Assembly (NCBI GenBank): GCA_021904315.1
Contig: CM038915.1
Span: 12,400,001 to 12,464,000, forward strand
From: Sphagnum magellanicum
Taxonomy: Eukaryota > Streptophyta > Sphagnopsida > Sphagnales > Sphagnaceae
Length of the DNA stretch: 64,000 nucleotides
Direction of reading: 5' to 3'
Part shown: positions 57,631-64,000 of the stretch, in pieces
How positions within the stretch are numbered: position 1 is the first letter of the stretch
Layout: the number at the start of each line of letters is the position of its first letter
Program-made: the position numbers and the translations under genes
Notes under the pieces: generated by a model
What the model was told of the DNA's origin: nothing
The model's input: the letters and a program-made list of their open reading frames with translations, nothing else
The model's database searches: none

Positions 57631-58230
57631 TGACTAACAACTCCATGGAAGTTGTGAGAAGGAGGGTAGGGTAAGGCAAAATAAAGATAGGATGGGACAA
57701 AGGAGGGTAAGGTAGGGCCGATCAAATGGGGCATGGTGGTAAGGCAAGGCATGGAGCAAGGCAAGCAAAAATAGAAAGGAAGGAGGGGGAGGGGAGGACG
57801 TAAAAAAAGTCATGGCATGAGGAGGGGAGAGGAGGGTAGGGCAAGGTAAAAAGAAGGAGGAGGGGAAGGCAAGCATGGCAAGTCAAGAGAAAGGAAAGGA
57901 GGGCATGGTATAGAAAGGAGGGGAAGGTAAGATAGGGTATGCATCAATAAAGTAAGGCAAGGTAGGTAAAGAGAAGATAGGACAGGACAGTAGGCAAAAA
58001 AAAAGGGCAAACAACAAGAGAAAAGGGGTTGGGAGGGTAGGGCAAGCAAGGTAAACAAAGAGAAGAAGGGAAGGGAGGGCATGCAAAGGTAAAGAAGAGG
58101 GGAAGGTGAGGTAGGGCAATTAGAACAAAGAATGTGTGGGTGGGCATGCATAGAGCAAAAAGGACATGGTTAATATAAGTAGGGTTAGAAATAGTGTGTG
58201 TGAAGGAAAGGGAGGGGCAAGGCCAAAGAG
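57630..58230. repeat. Purine-rich low-complexity tract
   Basis: About 600 bp is dominated by AGG, AAGG and GGCAAGG words on the plus strand (for example GGGTAGGGCAAGG, AAGAGAAGAAGGGAAGG). On the minus strand this yields several overlapping Pro/Leu/Ser/Phe-rich frames (57634-58151), which are compositional artefacts. Confidence 0.8.
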
Positions 58231-58574
58231 GGGAGGGGTTATATGTTTAACTTAATTTCATGACTTTTTTACACAATGAAACATTGAAATAAAATGAAGC
58301 ATGGGATGCAACATGCATTGAAATTTATGTTGAACTAACCAATGGCTCATGGTGGAAGAAGCAATGCAGACCTCAACAAATGAAACAACACCTTTGGTGG
58401 AGGTTCATGTTAATGTAAGCGATGAAAAAATTGAACAAGTTAAACAAACAATTGTAGTTTTTGTTCCTCCCCTAAGTCATGAATTGTTATATACTTTTGT
58501 TATTTTTTGCCTTGTTCACTTTCACATTGAAAGTGGGTGGGATTTCTTTTTGGCCAATTTTTTTTTAATACCCT

Positions 58575-58992
58575 AGGGTGTAGCCACAATAACAGGTACC
58601 CTAACAAATGTAACGCTTACTTGGTTTTTTCATGTTTTTAAGTCATAATTTAATTTGATGTTGAAATTATAATTTTTTTATATAATTTTATTTTTAATAT
58701 ATCATGGGAACATGTGAATTGATTTGAAATTAATCTGATGACTAAAAAATTAACAAAAACATTGCAATGTTTAACAATGAAAGGATTTGCAAATGGATTT
58801 GAAATTTTTTGAAAATGACGTTTTTTGCCAATTTTTAACATAAACCTTAATAAAAAAATATGAAAATTTTTAAAAAAAATTTTGAATAATTTTCAAAGAT
58901 TTTTTCAAGAATATTTTTGGAATATTTCCTAAAAAACAATCACAAAAATAGTCAAAAAGTAAGCGAGCGTGACTCATGTTGTCTCGTTTGCA
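58575..58992 (+). mobile_element. Short TIR-like non-autonomous element, copy 2
   Basis: It begins GGGTGTAGCCACAATAACA and ends CTCGTTTGCACCCCC. It aligns collinearly with 16152-16612 in the same orientation, differing mainly by short indels. The first bases GGGTG(C/T)A and last bases TGCACCC form a short inverted repeat. No target-site duplication is certain. No coding capacity. Confidence 0.65.
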
Positions 58993-60370
58993 CCCCCCAT
59001 GGCTAAAATTCTACCTTATTAATAGTCATTGGTGCACAAGCAATACCTTCATTATTTATGAATCACTTTCACAATCAAGCATAATACCTCCATCTTTTAT
59101 ATTTTATTTCAACATTCTAATTTATTTTCCTTGTTTTGTTATTTTAAAAGCAAATGGGTCACATGGGGTTGCTAAGGAGGGTACATGGGAGATCAAAGAT
59201 GCACATAGATGGATTTGCAAGGTTCAAATTTGCAATGCTTCTGATTTGGGAAATATTTGTTTGTGAAACATTTGTGCCAAGAGCACAATGTTTCCATGCA
59301 GCTAGGGGAATTTAAATGCCCATCTACCTGGCAAGAGCAGCCACACCACCAAGACCATGCATCAATGAATGCGTGCATCTTAAACAATCCTTTCTTTAAG
59401 CTTTGGCAAAACAAAAATTAAAAAATTGCTTGAGCAAATATCCGTGCCACATGCAAGTGGGATCAATTGCAAAGTGATGCATTACAAATGATAAAAGTAG
59501 CACCAAAGCCTACATTAGTAAGGTTGCTTTCTTCAAAGTTGCTTGTCCTCTTGAACATTCCCACATGGGGTGTGCGATCCATCCCCCCCCATGTGATGAC
59601 TAAGCTAGAAAATGATGATAACTTGTTGATTTAATTAAACATAACAAGGTCTCCTACACAAAAGGCCTTAGGGATGTGTGGGATAGTTGAAGTTGGACAA
59701 AATCTTTTAGCAAAAAGGAATGTGAAAAGGAGATCACTCTAGTTGTTCATTACCATGAAACATAGATGGTTCATGGTCAATAAATAGTCTCACATTCAAT
59801 TTTGATATGAAATTTGCATTATGTTTGAAACTTATGTTTGTAAGTTATACTCATTAGTTTGTGTGTATGTCCACTTTAGGATTCGAGGTACCTCTAATGA
59901 AGCCTTTGTAGTGAATGTAATGAAGACAATTTTGGTGAACGAGCAACTATACACATGACAATATGCTCAATTTACACAAAATGTAGTTACATGTTATTGA
60001 ACTGCAAATGGATTCATGTTAGTGATAGTCCTAATGAGAATGAAAGTGGGAGCAAAAATGAGAGCAAGAGCAATTAGAGTATGCGGTGATTTTTGGACAT
60101 AGATCATTTTTAAGACTTGACATTCCATTTTTTGACTAATACACATTTGGTACCATGTGGCTTATGGCATCCATGAATTTTCCATGCCACATTTTTGTAG
60201 GTTAATGTAGCCTCCATGGATATAGTGCATTGGCATTGGAAGAGAATTTATGGGAGTATATATATTTGTAAAAATTTTGAATTTTATTTGCAAATATAAG
60301 GTTTGGATCCATATGTAGTGATGGATGTGCATCTTGCATTGAACAAAAAATTGATTAAATGTATTGAAAG
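58993..60370. other. AT-rich intergenic spacer
   Basis: No gene or RNA is recognised. The short open frames at 58976-59266 and 59193-59414 lie on opposite strands, overlap, and have no motif. Confidence 0.45.
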
Positions 60371-61200
60371 AATGTGAGGGTATTGCAATTGTAGTCCAAA
60401 TGTTTGTGTAAGTTCAATTAAAACTTAAATGCATATTTCTACGTAGTACCTTCATTGTAAAAAAGAATCCATTGTTTTATAGGTAGCATGCCAAATTACT
60501 TGCAATATGCCACATGAGGGTATTGCATAGGTTTGGTTTTTTTTGGCTTTCCTCCATGCAATACCCTTGGGATAATGTGAATCATAATCTACCAACCCCA
60601 TCCTTAAACCTAATGACCCCATAAAGGTATTGCATAATTCTAATTTTTTTGGTCATTGTAATGCTTTTAAAATAATGGAAAACATAGAAAGGGTACCTTT
60701 ACTTTAAAACTATTACACCATTTAGGGTAATATTGATGAAAATTTGGTTTTTTTTTAAGGGACAAATAATACCCTTAGGCCAATGGGAAACATAATTAGC
60801 CAATTTTAACCCTAAACCTAATACACCCATTATAATATTTTTGTTCCTTTGGTTCTTTGGGTGGTGGTTGGGGGGGGGCATGCAACACCTTCAAGGACAA
60901 TGGCATACATTGTTTGCTAACCCTAACCTTATACTTAATATGAGCATGATAAACTAGACAAGGGTATTGCAATTTGATTGGATATTGTTGTTCAATCATA
61001 TGCAATGGCACAATTAAATATGGGGAACTACCCATATGAAGGTATTGCCATTAAATTATACCCCAATTTATTGGAAAATATTGCATCTAAGGGTCTAAAT
61101 TATGAGATTATAATTATGATTATCCTATCAGTATTACATAACTCAAATAAAATTAGATTAAGTTGTAGTATCCAAATGTGGGTATTGCATGGGTAAGTTT
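60371..61200. repeat. Degenerate repeats with the recurring word GGTATTGCA
   Basis: The word GAGGGTATTGCA or AAGGTATTGCA recurs on the plus strand at about 60377, 60507, 60624, 60962, 61040 and 61181, and its complement TGCAATACCC at about 60558. TTAGG.TTTGG-like and AACCCTAA.CTTA words lie between them. Spacing ranges from about 80 to 340 bp, so this is either an old decayed array or a dispersed motif. Confidence 0.45.
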
Positions 61201-61469
61201 GGTTGTTGATTATTTATAAGTCAAATGTAGGTATATATTGCCTTTGGAGATAGTCAATTGTAGATATTTACTAACACAATTTCTTGAGGGTACATTTCGA
61301 TTTTTGCCCAATAAATGCATACTATACAAATCAATTAGATTTTTCCCATTATATGAAGATGATGCTACAGAAGTGGTGTTGAAGCGGTGTTGCGGAAGAC
61401 GTTGCTGAAGTGGTTCTCTAGAAAATGCTCCTCCAAAAGATAACTAGTGCATTTGTGGCAAGTAAGTTG

Positions 61470-62135
61470 AAAAATGCAGGGAGAAAACGAGTCTCTTGGT
61501 TTTTTCCTCGAGTGTAGAAGATGACAACGAGCCTCCTGGTTCATCATCATTTTTTATTTTATTTTTTTCAAGTGTAAAAGATGACGACAAGCTAGGAGGC
61601 TTGTCCTCATCTGTTTTTTTTTCCTCATATGTAGCAAATGACAACGAGCCTCCCTAGCTTGTCGTCATCTCTTTGTTTTTTTCCCTCTTCAAGTGTAGAA
61701 GATAACGATGAGCTAGGAGGCTCGTTGTCATTTGTTTTTTTTTTCTTAGGTGTAGCAAATGATAGCGAATCTCCCTAGCTCGTCGTTATTTATTTATTTA
61801 TTTATCCTCAAGTGTAAAAAATGACAACAGGCTAGGAGGCTCACTGTCATTTGCTACACATGAGAAAAAAAACAAAGAAATGACGACGAGCAGATGACAA
61901 CAAGCCTCCTTGGCTCATTGTCATTTTTTTGATTTTTTTCTCAAGTGTAGCAGATGACAGTGAACCTCTTTAACTCATTGTCATCTCTTTGTTTTTTTTC
62001 TCAAGTGTAGTAGATGACGGCAAGTCGAAAGGCTCATCATCATTTCTTAGTTTTTTTCTCAGTTGCAGAAGATGACGACTTGTTGGGAGGTTCCCGGCTC
62101 GTTATCATGTCCTAGGTTTTTTCTCAAGTGTGAGT
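61470..62135. repeat. ~60-bp minisatellite with palindromic units
   Basis: About ten units contain CTCAAGTGTAG.AGATGAC followed by GACGAG, CTAGG or CCTCC words, CTCGT.GTCAT and a T-rich tail. Within each unit GATGACGACGAG faces CTCGTCGTCATC, so each unit can form a hairpin, and GCTAGGAGGC and GCCTCCCTAGC alternate between neighbouring units. A further isolated unit lies at about 62917-63003. No spacer-repeat pattern of a CRISPR type exists. Confidence 0.8.
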
Positions 62136-63869
62136 TCACTGGCTACATCACCACTTGATGCATCATTATTGTACCTTCTTATACATGGGGATGTCACCGC
62201 CCCTTAACAAATGCAAAGGTAATGAGGAAAGGGGTAGTGAGGTATACAACATTTGGATATTTTCCTGGCCAAAAGGAACCACAACAGTGATGCTGGCTGG
62301 AGTTTCTTATGTGTGTTAAAAATTCATTTTATTCAATTTGTAAATGGGCATAGTACAATTGACAATTTTTCAAATTTTTAGAGATTTTGAAAATACTTGA
62401 ACTAGTGACTTTGTAAATAGGTGCATGCAATACATTAAACAATTGACTCTTGCTTTTGAGGAGGCCTTGAACTTTATTCAAAAGTACCAGCATGTGGTGA
62501 GGCCATGTTGCTTCATGTGCTTTCATTGTAATTACTACTTTGTGGTGAGGCCACATTGCCTTGAGTTTCTGCATTGCTTGCACTAGCTCACAATGTTTTA
62601 CTTGGATTGTCCCTATCTTGTTTTTCTACTCTAACTTGCAAAATATATTTGCCCATTATGTTTCAGTGATCTTTGAAAATTTTGACTTATTTTCATATGA
62701 GTTGTTGTGGAAATTCTTGAGAATTATAAGAGGATAGGTGTTCTTTGTGGCACATGTTCTAGTGGTTTTCAGTAAAAACATAAACTTCACCAGGTGACAT
62801 AGGACCAAAAGGGCAAAGAGAGTCTCTAGGTAGTGTTTTGCTTTGAGTTTGATTCTTTAAAATAGGAAAAACTCCTTTATTATATTTTGAGAAGGGGTAG
62901 TGGTCCATACTGGCTTGTCGTCGTCTTTTGATTTTTTTTTTCAAATGTAAAAAATGACAATACGGCGAGATCTGGGCTCGTCATCATCTTCTGTTGTTTT
63001 TTTAATTGTTGTACACAAAGGCGCCACATGTCATGCCCAAGATTTAATGTAATTATTAATAAATTTTCAATTATAAAAATTAATTTATAATGAATTCATG
63101 TAAATAATTAGTCAATATAGCCAAATAATAATAATAATAATAAATCTAATAATATAATTTTATGATTTTTATATTATTTCAATTCAATTATAATGAAAAA
63201 TATAGTTACAATAATTAAAATTTATAATTAAAGTATATTAATTAATTTTAATCAAAAATAAAACTTCTAAAATATAGGGCTTTTAAGCCTTTAAATATAA
63301 TGAACAATATTTATTATTATTGATATTGGGTACATTTCAATTTGCAATTCTTATTGTTTCAAGTTGTTGTTTTTGTATAAAAAAGTTGCTACAAGTTGGA
63401 AAAAATAAATTACTATCCCTTTTTAAATGTTGTTTGCAATTATTTATAGTAACTTTGGGAATTTGAAGTTCTTGGGTAGTGGTGGTAATCGCTATTGTTG
63501 GGGAGATTCAAGCTTTTGTTTTTCTTTTTTGGATTCATTGTTGTTTAAGGATTTGAGTGCTTTTGTTGTAGGATGGCATATCCTCAGAAGAAATTTAAAC
63601 GCCAAAGAAAGGTGAGTGTTGATAATCAACAAGTGAATGTTGTAGCAAATGAAGAGGAAATTGAAGTGGAACAAAGACTTATCATCTATACTCTTACTTT
63701 TGAAGGTAAATTTTAATCCCACTACTATTTTTGAAATTAAATTTATTGTGATGGATGATACATTTCACATGATAGGGTTTAAAAGAGTGTAATGCAACAC
63801 ATTACAAATAAAAAATCCCAATCCAAACCCTAAACCCCATCTTCATTTTCTATTCGAGAATGGGGATGG
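62136..63869. other. AT-rich intergenic spacer
   Basis: No gene is recognised. It contains an AAT trinucleotide run at about 63125-63142. The first plus-strand frame after it (63427-63615) has no motif. Confidence 0.45.
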
Positions 63870-64000
63870 TGTCGCACTCCCAAGTTCCTCGTAGACCCAC
63901 TTGAGGGTCCAAGTATGCGGCAATGCGAAAGGAGTTGGAACTTGGAGCATAATCCCGACTTCCAGCACTAGAGGGGGTGAGAGGGGCGTGCTAGAAGTCC
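63870..64000 (-). mobile_element. LTR G: partial inverted LTR running off the window
   Basis: It begins TGTCGCACTCCCAAGTTCC, the reverse complement of the last 131 bp of LTR F (47592-47722), with only a handful of differences by eye. The remainder lies outside the window, so I cannot tell whether it is a solo LTR or one end of a full element. The five bases before it are GATGG (63865-63869), which should recur at its far end. Confidence 0.88.

Noticed and set aside
57634..58151. Pro/Leu/Phe-rich minus-strand frames resembling membrane proteins
   Set aside because: They are translations of a purine-rich low-complexity tract; all frames stay open because the strand has few stop-forming words.
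61470..62135. CRISPR-like array
   Set aside because: Units are contiguous, diverged and palindromic, with no unique spacers; the genome is eukaryotic.

Overview
This is nuclear DNA of a land plant, probably a vascular plant with a large, repeat-rich genome. The evidence is three multi-exon genes with GT-AG introns whose products belong to plant families, a plant-type tRNA-Ala, and a chromodomain Ty3/gypsy retrotransposon whose primer-binding site matches initiator tRNA-Met. Long AT-rich spacers, long introns and layered repeats would fit a fern, lycophyte or gymnosperm. I cannot place it more precisely from the sequence alone, and the fern reading is only a guess.

Region by region: 1-3.4 kb is AT-rich spacer ending in a tRNA-Ala(TGC). 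At 5.0-8.7 kb (minus strand) is a four-exon GT43 glycosyltransferase of the IRX9H type (xylan backbone synthesis, Golgi). 9-12.3 kb is repeat-rich and includes a tandem array of about 110-bp units. 12.3-20.5 kb is AT-rich spacer with small duplications and one copy of a short TIR-like element. At 20.55-22.75 kb (minus) is a seven-exon HAD-superfamily hydrolase, probably plastid-targeted. At 23.99-24.27 kb (minus) is a one-exon 94-residue conserved plant protein of unknown function, preceded by a CpG-rich stretch. 25.2-36.9 kb is spacer holding the wreck of a PIF/Harbinger-like DNA transposon: a transposase fragment and, facing it, a trihelix/Myb-SANT-like ORF with stop codons. At 37.0-39.95 kb (minus) is a ten-exon SEC14/CRAL-TRIO lipid-transfer protein with a CpG-rich 5' region. 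41.2-44.2 kb holds a hairpin, a 290-bp tandem duplication and minisatellites.

The most informative structure is 44194-56472, where six LTR-retrotransposon insertions are nested up to five levels deep. Most are proven by 5-bp target-site duplications and by exact rejoining of the interrupted halves. Solo LTR A sits in a minisatellite (TSD TTTCA). Solo LTR B lies inverted inside A. A full chromovirus C lies inside B (TSD TAGAA/TGGAA, about 6.6 kb when the nested DNA is subtracted, 821-bp LTRs). C's 5' LTR is split by element D (TSD GTGGC), and D holds solo LTR F (TSD TGTAG/TGCAG). C's leader is split just after the primer-binding site by inverted solo LTR E (TSD GTGAA). C's pol is dead: the protease active site is substituted and there is a frameshift before the reverse transcriptase core.

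56.5-64 kb is spacer with a purine-rich tract, a second copy of the TIR-like element, a minisatellite of about 60 bp with palindromic units, and at the right edge the start of another inverted LTR close to F. The host genes look like independent housekeeping or cell-wall genes that share the minus strand; nothing suggests that they act as one system.
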